A program made the position numbers and the translations under genes. This document shows, in pieces, positions 1 to 5,747 of a stretch of 6,072 nucleotides of DNA. The DNA is from Clostridia bacterium (lineage in GTDB: Bacteria; Bacillota; Clostridia; DUPQ01). Below the pieces are notes generated by a model that saw nothing but the letters and a program-made list of their open reading frames with translations, was not told the DNA's origin and ran no database searches. Where the stretch lies: contig JAUVJE010000147.1 of NCBI GenBank assembly GCA_030592355.1, positions 1-6,072 of the forward strand, in the 5' to 3' direction. Position 1 is the stretch's first letter, and each line of letters starts with the position of its first letter.

Positions 1-626
1 ACAGGTGCCTGGGACCGGACCCGAATTCATGGGAAAGTTTCAATGGTAAAGCTATAGCACGGTTTTTTTATTCAGATGATAATGGTGGGAATTTTTATGA
101 AAGTCCCGGATTCGGCAGTTTGAATGTACCTACGGAAACAGGGCTTCAGGAACCGGGTGTAATAGAACTCGAACCGGGACATCTTATGTGTTTTGCGCGT
201 ACTGATTTAAAATGCCAGTATATATCGCATTCATATGATTACGGCAAAACATGGGAGCCGTTTATAAAATCAGATTTTTCGTCGCCGGTATCGCCTATGT
301 CAGTTAAAAGAGTTCCCGGAATCGGAACGTTTATAGCTGTGTATAATCCGACGCCAACGCCAAAAGACACACCAATGTACGGATGGGGAAGAACCCCTTT
401 GATTCTTCGGGCGAGTCATGATGGATGCAAAACATTCGGCGACCCTGTTGTCATAGAGGGGGATTCCGAAAAAGGTTATTGTTATACAGCCATGCACTTT
501 ACAGAAGATTCGCTTTTACTCGCATACTGCGCCGGGGGACCTGAAGACAATGGCTGTCTCAACAAACTCAGAATCAGAAAAATCACCTTATCCCAAACGT
601 TAGCCCCGGGCAAACGTTTGCCTTAG
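1..626 (+). CDS. Sialidase-family (BNR/Asp-box) protein, 5'-truncated
   Basis: The reading frame is open from base 3 to the TAG at 624-626, giving 207 residues of a protein whose start lies left of the window. It shows Asp-box repeats of the sialidase beta-propeller: SDDNGGNF (fragment residues 24-31), SYDYGKTW (77-84) and a variant SHDGCKTF (138-145). The segment LQEPGVIEL (49-56) followed by CFARTDL (63-69), and later GYCYTAMHF (158-166), resemble conserved blocks of the GH33-like exo-sialidase (BNR_2) family, where Arg, Glu and Tyr residues line the active site. Family members cleave terminal sialic acids or related glycosides, but many relatives annotated this way have unknown substrates. 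The recognisable domain ends near IRKITL (191-196). The last eleven residues are encoded by a repeat-rich stretch and look like an added tail. Whether a signal peptide exists cannot be seen. The family is secure; sialic acid specificity is not. Confidence 0.85.
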   Translation, partial: RCLGPDPNSWESFNGKAIARFFYSDDNGGNFYESPGFGSLNVPTETGLQEPGVIELEPGHLMCFARTDLKCQYISHSYDYGKTWEPFIKSDFSSPVSPMSVKRVPGIGTFIAVYNPTPTPKDTPMYGWGRTPLILRASHDGCKTFGDPVVIEGDSEKGYCYTAMHFTEDSLLLAYCAGGPEDNGCLNKLRIRKITLSQTLAPGKRLP

Positions 627-630
627 GCAA
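592..630. promoter_or_regulatory. Tandem LacI-type operator-like sites
   Basis: GGCAAACGTTTGCC at 609-622 is a perfect 14-bp palindrome with the AAACGTTT centre typical of LacI-family operators (PurR- and CcpA-like sites share this core). A near copy, CCCAAACGTTAGCC, lies at 592-605, so CAAACGTTAGCC and CAAACGTTTGCC match at 11 of 12 bases, 17 bp apart. A further GGCAA half-site at 626-630 pairs with TTGCC at 618-622. The sites overlap the last codons of the preceding sialidase-family gene and lie about 100 bp upstream of the promoter of the following operon. Binding by a sugar-responsive LacI-family regulator is an inference; no such regulator gene is in view. Confidence 0.45.
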
Positions 631-648
631 CTGTCAGAAATACGAGGT

Positions 649-669
649 AAATCATCCTAAGGATGATTT
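649..669. promoter_or_regulatory. Inverted repeat upstream of the operon
   Basis: AAATCATCC (649-657) and GGATGATTT (661-669) are perfect 9-bp inverted arms around TAA. T648-G670 and G647-C671 could extend the stem. No proper T-run follows (TTT then GCTGCGG), so it is a poor intrinsic terminator. It may instead be an operator for a dimeric regulator, about 55 bp upstream of the -10 box, or a weak hairpin at the end of the preceding transcript. Confidence 0.4.
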
Positions 670-700
670 GCTGCGGATTGCTGTATTCCGGTGGTATTGG

Positions 701-730
701 TTAAGATTAGCTGACTTTCCATGCTATAAT
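701..730 (+). promoter_or_regulatory. Extended -10 promoter for the three-gene operon
   Basis: TATAAT at 725-730 is a consensus -10 box preceded by TG at 722-723, which makes the extended form TGCTATAAT. The best -35 at suitable spacing is the weak TTAAGA at 701-706 (18-bp spacer), as is common for extended -10 promoters. Transcription would begin near 737, leaving a leader of about 22 nt before the ATG at 759. A promoter with a poor -35 fits activator-dependent or operator-controlled expression, in line with the dyads just upstream. Confidence 0.65.
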
Positions 731-758
731 AAAACTAATAATTCTATGGGGGTAAAAG

Positions 759-1763
759 ATGAGAAAAGTAACAGCCGGGTTTATAGGCTGCGGGGGATTT
801 GCCCGTAATATGCATATGCCTATACTTATGGAAAATGACAAGTATGAAATCAAGGCGGTAATGGATATCAATGAGGATGCGGCAAAAGAAGCGGCGGAGA
901 AATGCGGGGCGGAGTATTTTACATCTGATATAGACAGGTTGCTTTCAGATCCGGATATTGATTTGATTTTTATAACCACACGGCATGATTCACATGCGGA
1001 TTTAAGCATTAAGGCAGCCAATGCAAAAAAGCACGTCATGTGTGAAAAACCCATGGCCCTTAATTATAAGGATTGCAGACGTGTTATTGATGCGGTAAAG
1101 AAAAATAACGTAAAATATACAATTGGATATAACAGAGGTCTGGCGCCAATGGTAACAGAAGCAAAAAAATTACTGGATACCATTGACGGGAAAATTATGG
1201 CTTATCATAGAATTCAGGCTCCCTTCCCGGAAAGCCATTGGGCGCATATTCCCGATGTGGGCGGAGGAAGGTTTGTTGGCGAAGGATGCCATATTTTTGA
1301 TTTGTTCAGCAGGTTGATTGACAGTGAACCTGTTTCGGTTTATGCTGCAGGCGGAATATTTTTAAATGAAGAAATAGTGAAAATTCCCGACAGTGCAAAT
1401 GTAACCATAACATTTGCAGATGGTTCTGTGTGCACTACATTGATAGCAAGCGCAGGGTGCCGCCTTTTTGAGAAAGAAGCCACGGAAATATACTGTGATA
1501 ACAAAGCAATCATCATAAATGGTTTTAAAGAAATGTCATATTACGGCTTTAATGGTCAGGATAAAGTAGAATTAAATTTTGAAAAGGTAGACAAGGGCCA
1601 GAAAATTGAACTTGATAAGCTCGCAGATGCCATTCTGAATGACACAGAAAGTCCCAATGGACTTGCAATTGCCTTAAAAGCTGCTGTTATCAGCTATAAA
1701 GTACTGGAGTCTCTTGAAACAGGACAACCTGTTGAAATCAAAACAGAGGAATTGAGAATATAA
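759..1763 (+). CDS. Gfo/Idh/MocA-family NAD(P)-dependent oxidoreductase
   Basis: This 334-residue protein has the usual family length and two-domain plan. The N-terminal Rossmann fold opens with VTAGFIGCGGFAR, the dinucleotide-binding glycine motif at residues 10-13, followed by an acidic strand end at D36. EKP at 96-98 (HVMCEKPMAL) is the signature carrying the catalytic Lys97. In the C-terminal domain, GEGCHIFDL (174-182) carries the His178/Asp181 pair that normally helps catalysis and substrate binding. Enzymes of this family oxidise or reduce a hydroxyl or keto group on sugars, inositols or sugar acids in the cytoplasm. No signal peptide is seen. The ATG at 759 follows GGGGG at 748-752, six bases upstream. 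It is the first gene of the operon and its stop overlaps the next start (TAATG). The neighbours suggest oxidation of a sugar released by the sialidase-fold proteins. A role like the 2,7-anhydro-sialic acid oxidoreductases is one possibility but is not shown by the sequence. Confidence 0.9.
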   Translation: MRKVTAGFIGCGGFARNMHMPILMENDKYEIKAVMDINEDAAKEAAEKCGAEYFTSDIDRLLSDPDIDLIFITTRHDSHADLSIKAANAKKHVMCEKPMALNYKDCRRVIDAVKKNNVKYTIGYNRGLAPMVTEAKKLLDTIDGKIMAYHRIQAPFPESHWAHIPDVGGGRFVGEGCHIFDLFSRLIDSEPVSVYAAGGIFLNEEIVKIPDSANVTITFADGSVCTTLIASAGCRLFEKEATEIYCDNKAIIINGFKEMSYYGFNGQDKVELNFEKVDKGQKIELDKLADAILNDTESPNGLAIALKAAVISYKVLESLETGQPVEIKTEELRI

Positions 1764-3013
1764 TGAAAATCGACAATTTTGCAATTGGGGTTGAACCGGA
1801 AAAATTAAAAAGTCCTTTTGGATTTAAGGGAAGTTATGCGGATGGTCTTTGGCAGACAATCGTGGGGATGGAGTCACAGGGTGTAAAAAGCCTGGGCATT
1901 GCGGTTCAAGGTGTGCTTTGGTCAGATGCTTCGGTTTTTAATGAATATGGACAAGACGGCGGCAACGAACTAATGCACAGATTATCAGACTATGCAATGA
2001 AGAAACTTATGGGAATGGATTTTAACAATCCCTTTGAAGCGAATGATTGGCTTTTCAAAGAGTGCTACAGCGAAATTAAACGCATGACCGGGCGCAATGA
2101 TATAAGGAAAACATTTGTTTTGAATGCATTGGTGCCTGTTGATATGGCGTTTTGGCTTCTATGGGCAAAGACAAATGGAATAACCGGATATGATGAAATG
2201 ACATCGGATTACAGCGGATACCTTACATCACGTCACGATGAAATTGCTGCAATTCCTTTAATCACATATGGGGTAAGCAATGATGAAATAAAAAGACTTC
2301 TTGATGATGGCAGTTTTTTCCTTAAAGTAAAAATAGGCAAGGAACCTGAGTGGGATAAAAAGCGGGTGGAAGAAATTTGGAATCTGGCCAAGGAATACGA
2401 TTCCGAATATACCGTGAGTGGTAAGCCGGTGATTTATCTTGATGCAAACGGCCGCTATAAAGATAAAAGTGAACTTTTAGATTTTCTGGAATATCTGGAC
2501 AAAAAAAATATTCTGGAACATGTGGGTGTTTTTGAAGAACCTTTTGATGAATTTGAAGAAATAGATGTTACGGATATCCCATGCGTGCTGGCAATTGACG
2601 AAAGCGCACATTCTGTTGAGGATTCGCTGGTTAAATTCCAGCAAGGCTATAAAGCGGTGGCACTGAAACCGGTAGCAAAGACCCTGAGTGAGAGCCTTAA
2701 GATTCTTAAAGCAGCAACTGACAGGGGAATAAAATGTTTCACCGCAGATTTAACGGTAGCACCATGGCAATTGGAATGGAACAGGAATCTTGCGGCAAGG
2801 ATACCGACCCTTGACTGTGTAAAAACAGGGCTTCTTGAATCAAACGGCAATATGAACTATACGGATTGGGACAGGTTAAAAGGATATCATCCCATAGGAA
2901 ATGGCAGTTGGGTGGATGCTGCCGATGGTTTATTTAATTTAACGGATTTCTATAAAGAGGACGGAGGATTGTTTAAACTTCCGCAGCACTATCTCGAAGT
3001 AATTGATTTTTAG
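1763..3013 (+). CDS. Enolase-superfamily enzyme, muconate-cycloisomerase-like
   Basis: This 416-residue protein carries the enolase-superfamily barrel signature in order: KVK at 188-190 (second-strand lysines), Asp227 in YLDANG, Glu258 in VFEEP and Asp279 in AIDES as the three Mg2+ ligands, then Lys302 in ALKP. Spacings between these residues match the muconate lactonizing enzyme / dipeptide epimerase branch, where two lysines on opposite faces do acid-base chemistry on the proton next to a carboxylate. I see no His-Asp dyad of the mandelate-racemase type, which argues against a simple sugar-acid dehydratase. The N-terminal capping region (1-150) is long and carries no motif I recognise. GAGGA at 1746-1750, inside the previous gene, is the only ribosome site, 12 bases before the ATG, so translational coupling through the TAATG overlap is likely. 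It is cytoplasmic. Its substrate is presumably a carboxylated product made by the adjacent dehydrogenase. Superfamily call firm, reaction unknown. Confidence 0.88.
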   Translation: MKIDNFAIGVEPEKLKSPFGFKGSYADGLWQTIVGMESQGVKSLGIAVQGVLWSDASVFNEYGQDGGNELMHRLSDYAMKKLMGMDFNNPFEANDWLFKECYSEIKRMTGRNDIRKTFVLNALVPVDMAFWLLWAKTNGITGYDEMTSDYSGYLTSRHDEIAAIPLITYGVSNDEIKRLLDDGSFFLKVKIGKEPEWDKKRVEEIWNLAKEYDSEYTVSGKPVIYLDANGRYKDKSELLDFLEYLDKKNILEHVGVFEEPFDEFEEIDVTDIPCVLAIDESAHSVEDSLVKFQQGYKAVALKPVAKTLSESLKILKAATDRGIKCFTADLTVAPWQLEWNRNLAARIPTLDCVKTGLLESNGNMNYTDWDRLKGYHPIGNGSWVDAADGLFNLTDFYKEDGGLFKLPQHYLEVIDF

Positions 3014-3021
3014 GAGAAGTC

Positions 3022-4251
3022 ATGAAAATATCAATGGAGATTATCGAAAAAGCATATGGTGATATGGGCATTAAAACTCAGCGTTCATATACAGGCGCAG
3101 GCCTATCCATGATTGAGCACCGTGTCGTGCAGACTGAATCTGATTTCAATGCTGTAACTGAAAACCGAATATCCGATGACAATGGGAGAACATGGTCAAA
3201 ATACACTGCCGATGAAATGTATTTTAAAAAGGATGGGGAAAAGGAAATCCTGAGGGTAGTTGGCGAAACTGTTCCGAATCATGTTACCAGGCATATTATC
3301 AGATTGGTCATGGAACGGGTATTCCTGCATGAACACAAAGCGGTATATAAAAAGTATTGGAGCACCGGTGTCATGGACTGGCGCGATCATACCTATATTG
3401 AAGTTTCAAGAGACAATGGAAAAACTTTTCCGAAAAAATATCTGTTGTCTTATGAGAAAAACACGGGAATCGACTACAATCACGGATACTACGGCACAAA
3501 TATCGAAGTATCTTCCGACGGCACTATACTGACCGGTATAAGTGCGCCGCTTGAAGCTGTATGCAGAGCATATTCACTCAATGCAAATGATTACTCACTA
3601 AGCCCGATTATCACCAAGGCTGTAATGGTTTTTGCCTTGGTTTTTAGCAAAGCAAATGATTGTTATGAAGTTTTATTGTTAAACCCAATCATTGTTACAG
3701 ATGAAAAATCATCACGCGGATTGCTTGAACCCAATGTGATATTGCTTAAAGACGGCGTATTAATGGTTGAAAGCAGAGGATCAAATGTAATTACCGAAGG
3801 CTGGAATACCCGCATGAAAAAGGGAATGCCTTCGTACAGATGGTTGTCATTTCAAGATGGAACAGGAAAGTTTAGCGAACCTAAACCAATGGCTTATGAG
3901 AATGATGAAAAATTTTATTCACCATCATCAATTTCCAAATGGCTTCGTCATTCTGTCAATGGCAAATTATATTGGATTGGTAATATTGTCCCGGAAATAC
4001 CTGAAGGCAACAGACCTAGGTATCCTTTGTGTATTGCAGAATTTAATGAAGAAAAACGTCGTTTGATAAAAGAAAGTGTAATGACCATTGATGACAGACT
4101 GCCCGGAGAAGGTGTTTTAATACAACATTCCAATTTCGCCTTTTATGAAGACCGCGAGACTCATGTAATGCATGTTGAGTATTCACGACTTGGGCAGAAT
4201 CCGGAGTTCAGGTGGCAAGGAGATGCAGTAAGGATAAACATTAAGGTTTAG
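3022..4251 (+). CDS. Divergent sialidase-fold (Asp-box) protein
   Basis: This 409-residue protein has no signal peptide or membrane segment and so should be cytoplasmic. Two clear Asp boxes are visible, SDDNGRTW (51-58) and SRDNGKTF (129-136). The block GLLEPNVILLKDG (233-245) parallels LQEPGVIEL in the sialidase-family gene at the left edge. The C-terminal part has strongly patterned blocks, YSPSSISKWLRH (299-310), GKLYWIGNIV (314-323) and PRYPLCIAEF (332-341), typical of a sialidase-like beta-propeller subfamily usually annotated only as exo-alpha-sialidase or hypothetical. The two sialidase-fold proteins here are not close copies and probably act on different bonds or steps. AGGAG at 3013-3017 overlaps the upstream TAG stop, five bases before the ATG, so the gene is coupled to the enolase-superfamily gene. 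Sialidase fold confident; catalytic activity and substrate uncertain, and an inactive or lyase-like member is possible. Confidence 0.82.
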   Translation: MKISMEIIEKAYGDMGIKTQRSYTGAGLSMIEHRVVQTESDFNAVTENRISDDNGRTWSKYTADEMYFKKDGEKEILRVVGETVPNHVTRHIIRLVMERVFLHEHKAVYKKYWSTGVMDWRDHTYIEVSRDNGKTFPKKYLLSYEKNTGIDYNHGYYGTNIEVSSDGTILTGISAPLEAVCRAYSLNANDYSLSPIITKAVMVFALVFSKANDCYEVLLLNPIIVTDEKSSRGLLEPNVILLKDGVLMVESRGSNVITEGWNTRMKKGMPSYRWLSFQDGTGKFSEPKPMAYENDEKFYSPSSISKWLRHSVNGKLYWIGNIVPEIPEGNRPRYPLCIAEFNEEKRRLIKESVMTIDDRLPGEGVLIQHSNFAFYEDRETHVMHVEYSRLGQNPEFRWQGDAVRINIKV

Positions 4252-4288
4252 CAGCAGGATTATTAAGTGCTAAGTTTTAGGAGGTATA

Positions 4289-4930
4289 ATGAAAAAAAAA
4301 TATACTTACACATTTGGTGAAGAATTAGCTAATGTTACCAGTCACGGCGTTATGGCAGCGCTATGTCTGTTTGGAATGCCATTCGCAATAATTTGGGTCT
4401 ATTCCAGGGGAGATCTGCAGGATGCTATCGGAGTATCTATTTTTATGATTTCCATATTCCTGATGTTTTTAGCATCAACTTTATATCATTCCATGGCAAT
4501 TGACACTAAGCATAAAACCATATTTAAAATATTTGATCATATCTTTATTTATGTAGCCATTGCAGGAAGCTATACCCCAATCGCATTGGCGGTTATCGGT
4601 GGATGGCAGGGGATAGTGATAACATGTATTCAATGGGCGATGGTTACAGCAGGAATTCTGCAGAAAACCTTATCAAAAAAAACAGACCCAAAATCCAGTG
4701 TTGCAATATATCTCATTATGGGATGGACATTAATTGCATTTTTACCTCTGTTTCTAAAAAAAGCAAGCCCTGAACTTTTTATAATGATGCTCCTCGGCGG
4801 TCTGTTCTATTCAGCAGGGGCATTCATATACTCAAAAAAATCTTTTAAGTACTATCATATGGTCTGGCACCTTTTCGTTAATCTCGGCGCTGCCGCTCAC
4901 TTTGTCGGCATAGTTTTCTTTCTCGTATAG
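4289..4930 (+). CDS. trhA: Hemolysin III / PAQR-family membrane protein (TrhA-like)
   Basis: This is an integral membrane protein of 213 residues, normal length for bacterial HlyIII, with about seven hydrophobic helices. Hallmarks are the N-terminal EELANVTSHG (11-20), STLYHS (63-68) with His67, DHIFIYVAIAGSYTP (83-97) with Asp83, and HMVWH (190-194) with His204 beyond. These Ser, Asp and His residues form the metal site shared by the CREST superfamily, which includes alkaline ceramidases and the PAQR receptors. Bacterial members are linked to membrane-fluidity or lipid homeostasis; the name hemolysin III is historical and haemolytic activity should not be assumed. A strong AGGAGG at 4279-4284 sits four bases before the ATG. 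The 37-bp gap after the sialidase-fold gene has no visible terminator or good promoter, so read-through from the sugar operon is likely, though no functional tie is obvious. The symbol follows the current family name. Confidence 0.93.
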   Translation: MKKKYTYTFGEELANVTSHGVMAALCLFGMPFAIIWVYSRGDLQDAIGVSIFMISIFLMFLASTLYHSMAIDTKHKTIFKIFDHIFIYVAIAGSYTPIALAVIGGWQGIVITCIQWAMVTAGILQKTLSKKTDPKSSVAIYLIMGWTLIAFLPLFLKKASPELFIMMLLGGLFYSAGAFIYSKKSFKYYHMVWHLFVNLGAAAHFVGIVFFLV

Positions 4931-4980
4931 CGCCGCTGAAACTAATAACTGACCAAGGACAAATTAGTCGAAGTATTCAA

Positions 4981-5007
4981 GCAAAAGTAAATACATGTAT
5001 TGTTTGC
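4981..5007. promoter_or_regulatory. Palindrome upstream of the rhodanese gene
   Basis: AATACATGTATT at 4990-5001 is a perfect 12-bp palindrome, framed by GCAAA at 4981-4985 and TTTGC at 5003-5007, so the dyad covers 27 bp with an uneven inner gap. It ends 7 bp before a TTGACG -35-like hexamer, a normal place for an operator. Its binding partner is unknown. It could also simply form a cruciform or hairpin after the HlyIII gene, but there is no T-run. Confidence 0.35.
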
Positions 5008-5014
5008 ATAAAAA

Positions 5015-5043
5015 TTGACGATACGGGTAAATATATTAGGAAT
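5015..5043 (+). promoter_or_regulatory. Possible promoter of the rhodanese gene
   Basis: TTGACG at 5015-5020 matches the -35 consensus at five of six bases. No good -10 box lies at 16-18 bp: TAGGAA at 5037-5042 is the nearest candidate and is poor, while TAAAAT at 5043-5048 is too distant. The 139-bp gap after the HlyIII gene makes a separate promoter plausible. Confidence 0.3.
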
Positions 5044-5069
5044 AAAATTATAGGGAGAGATTTCAATTT

Positions 5070-5399
5070 ATGATTTTCACCAGAAGAGCGGGAACAAAGA
5101 GAATAGACCACAAGGCTGCAAAAGAAATAATGGACGCGAGAGAAGTAATATTAGTTGATGTGAGAACACCAGGCGAATATGCACAGGGATATATAGAGGG
5201 AGCGGTACTTCTTCCGTTAAGCCAAATCAGAACTGATGCGGAAAAGATACTTCCTGATAAGAAAGCAGAAATACTTGTATATTGTCTTAGTGGAAGCAGA
5301 AGCAGAACCGCAGTGTCAAGGCTGTCAAAAGCGGGGTATTCGAATGCAACTGATATAGGCGGAATCATGACCTGGCCATACGGGCTTACCAGTAGCTGA
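5070..5399 (+). CDS. Single-domain rhodanese-like sulfurtransferase
   Basis: This 109-residue protein is one complete rhodanese domain, the size of stand-alone GlpE/PspE-type proteins. It shows the CH2A-like segment VDVRTPGEYAQGYIEGAVLLP (residues 29-49), the active-site loop CLSGSRS with catalytic Cys72 at the end of strand ILVY, and the closing YSNATDIGGIMTWP with Trp102. Such proteins carry sulfane sulfur as a cysteine persulfide and hand it to thiols, cyanide or sulfur-trafficking partners. There is no signal peptide or membrane segment, so it should act in the cytoplasm, unlike periplasmic PspE. The ATG at 5070 follows GGGAG at 5053-5057 at a rather long distance of 12 bases. It stands alone between a palindromic upstream region and an intrinsic terminator, and looks like a monocistronic gene. 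The neighbours do not reveal its partner. Confidence 0.93.
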   Translation: MIFTRRAGTKRIDHKAAKEIMDAREVILVDVRTPGEYAQGYIEGAVLLPLSQIRTDAEKILPDKKAEILVYCLSGSRSRTAVSRLSKAGYSNATDIGGIMTWPYGLTSS

Positions 5400-5430
5400 T
5401 TAATTTAGATTTACCGTCGAACAAAATATA

Positions 5431-5456
5431 AAGATCGGTTAACAACCGGTTTTTTT
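5431..5456 (+). terminator. Intrinsic terminator of the rhodanese gene
   Basis: CGGTT (5436-5440) and AACCG (5444-5448) pair around a three-base AAC loop. The stem can extend outward by A-T and G-T pairs to about ten pairs. It is followed directly by a run of T at 5450-5456. It lies 32 bp after the rhodanese stop codon. Confidence 0.85.
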
Positions 5457-5559
5457 AATGTATATAAATATTTGATATCAACAGTTAAATTATGGTAGAG
5501 AAACGTTTATCATCGCAGCAATATTTTGGGAATGTTAATTATTCGGCAGTTTCTAACTG

Positions 5560-5599
5560 ACATAAGAAAAACCAACTATAGAGTTGGTTTTTCTTATGT
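5560..5599. terminator. Strong bidirectional terminator hairpin
   Basis: The arms 5560-5577 and 5582-5599 are perfectly complementary over 18 bp around a four-base loop (ATAG, 5578-5581). One arm carries AAAAACC and the other GGTTTTT, so the hairpin has an A-tract and a T-tract within it and would work as a terminator on either strand. It insulates the rhodanese side from whatever lies to the right, and sits directly against the tRNA-end-like sequence starting at 5601. Confidence 0.75.
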
Positions 5600-5600
5600 G

Positions 5601-5620
5601 TGGCAGAGAGGGGGAGATTC
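5601..5620 (-). other. tRNA 3'-end-like remnant, possible attachment site
   Basis: Read on the - strand, this stretch starts in the CGAAT typical of a T-loop, continues through CTCCC and CCTCTCT where the T-stem and acceptor strands would be, and ends in G plus CCA, as at the 3' end of a serine-type tRNA. To the right the resemblance stops abruptly: there is no matching T-stem 5' strand, anticodon arm or acceptor 5' strand, so it is not a tRNA gene. A displaced tRNA 3' end is what a site-specific integrase leaves at the far end of an inserted element. The inference is supported by the ParB gene to the right but rests on a short match. Confidence 0.35.
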
Positions 5621-5621
5621 G

Positions 5622-5651
5622 GCCGGATGCCCGGCTGGCAAGTGTTTGCCA
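5622..5651. repeat. Two adjacent small hairpins
   Basis: GCCGG (5622-5626) pairs with CCGGC (5631-5635) over a four-base loop. Immediately after, TGGCAA (5636-5641) pairs with TTGCCA (5646-5651) over GTGT. The second includes GGCAAGTGTTTGCC (5637-5650), which differs at only two central positions from the palindrome at 609-622. Neither is followed by a T-run, so they are not evident terminators. Confidence 0.4.
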
Positions 5652-5704
5652 CTTAAGGGTTAGTACAGATTCTATTATTTATAAGTGTTGAAGTGTATTA
5701 TTGC

Positions 5705-5747
5705 CGGGGCATTTTTTTGGGGAGTTCTCACTGCCCCCGAATATTCG
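5705..5747. repeat. G/C-rich hairpin and adjoining 10-bp palindrome
   Basis: GGGGCA (5706-5711) pairs with TGCCCC (5732-5737), enclosing a 20-base loop that begins with seven T. The perfect palindrome CGAATATTCG follows at 5738-5747. This is part of the cluster of dyads in front of the ParB-family gene. It could be structured RNA leader, a protein-binding site, or both. Confidence 0.35.

Noticed and set aside
110..121. The 12-mer ATTCGGCAGTTT occurs here and again at 5541-5552.
   Set aside because: About one 12-base match is expected by chance in a window of this size, and the similarity does not extend on either side.
609..669. The palindromes after the first gene as an intrinsic terminator.
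   Set aside because: Neither GGCAAACGTTTGCC nor the 649-669 dyad is followed by a T-run, so an operator role fits better.
707..1054. Long open frame on the - strand inside the oxidoreductase gene.
   Set aside because: It lies antisense to a gene with clear family motifs, has no ribosome site and its product shows no recognisable domain. It is a shadow of the real coding frame.
5063..5368. Open frame on the - strand opposite the rhodanese gene.
   Set aside because: The + strand encodes a complete rhodanese domain with catalytic Cys; the opposite frame is a by-product of its codon use.
5492..5560. A 22-codon frame beginning ATGGTAGAG and ending exactly at the bidirectional terminator.
   Set aside because: It has no ribosome site upstream, no recognisable motif, and its length is expected by chance in A+T-rich DNA. 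Its position before a hairpin is suggestive but insufficient.
5601..5690. A tRNA-Ser gene on the - strand.
   Set aside because: Only the 3' end resembles a tRNA. There is no T-stem partner, anticodon arm or 5' acceptor strand, so a functional tRNA is not supported.
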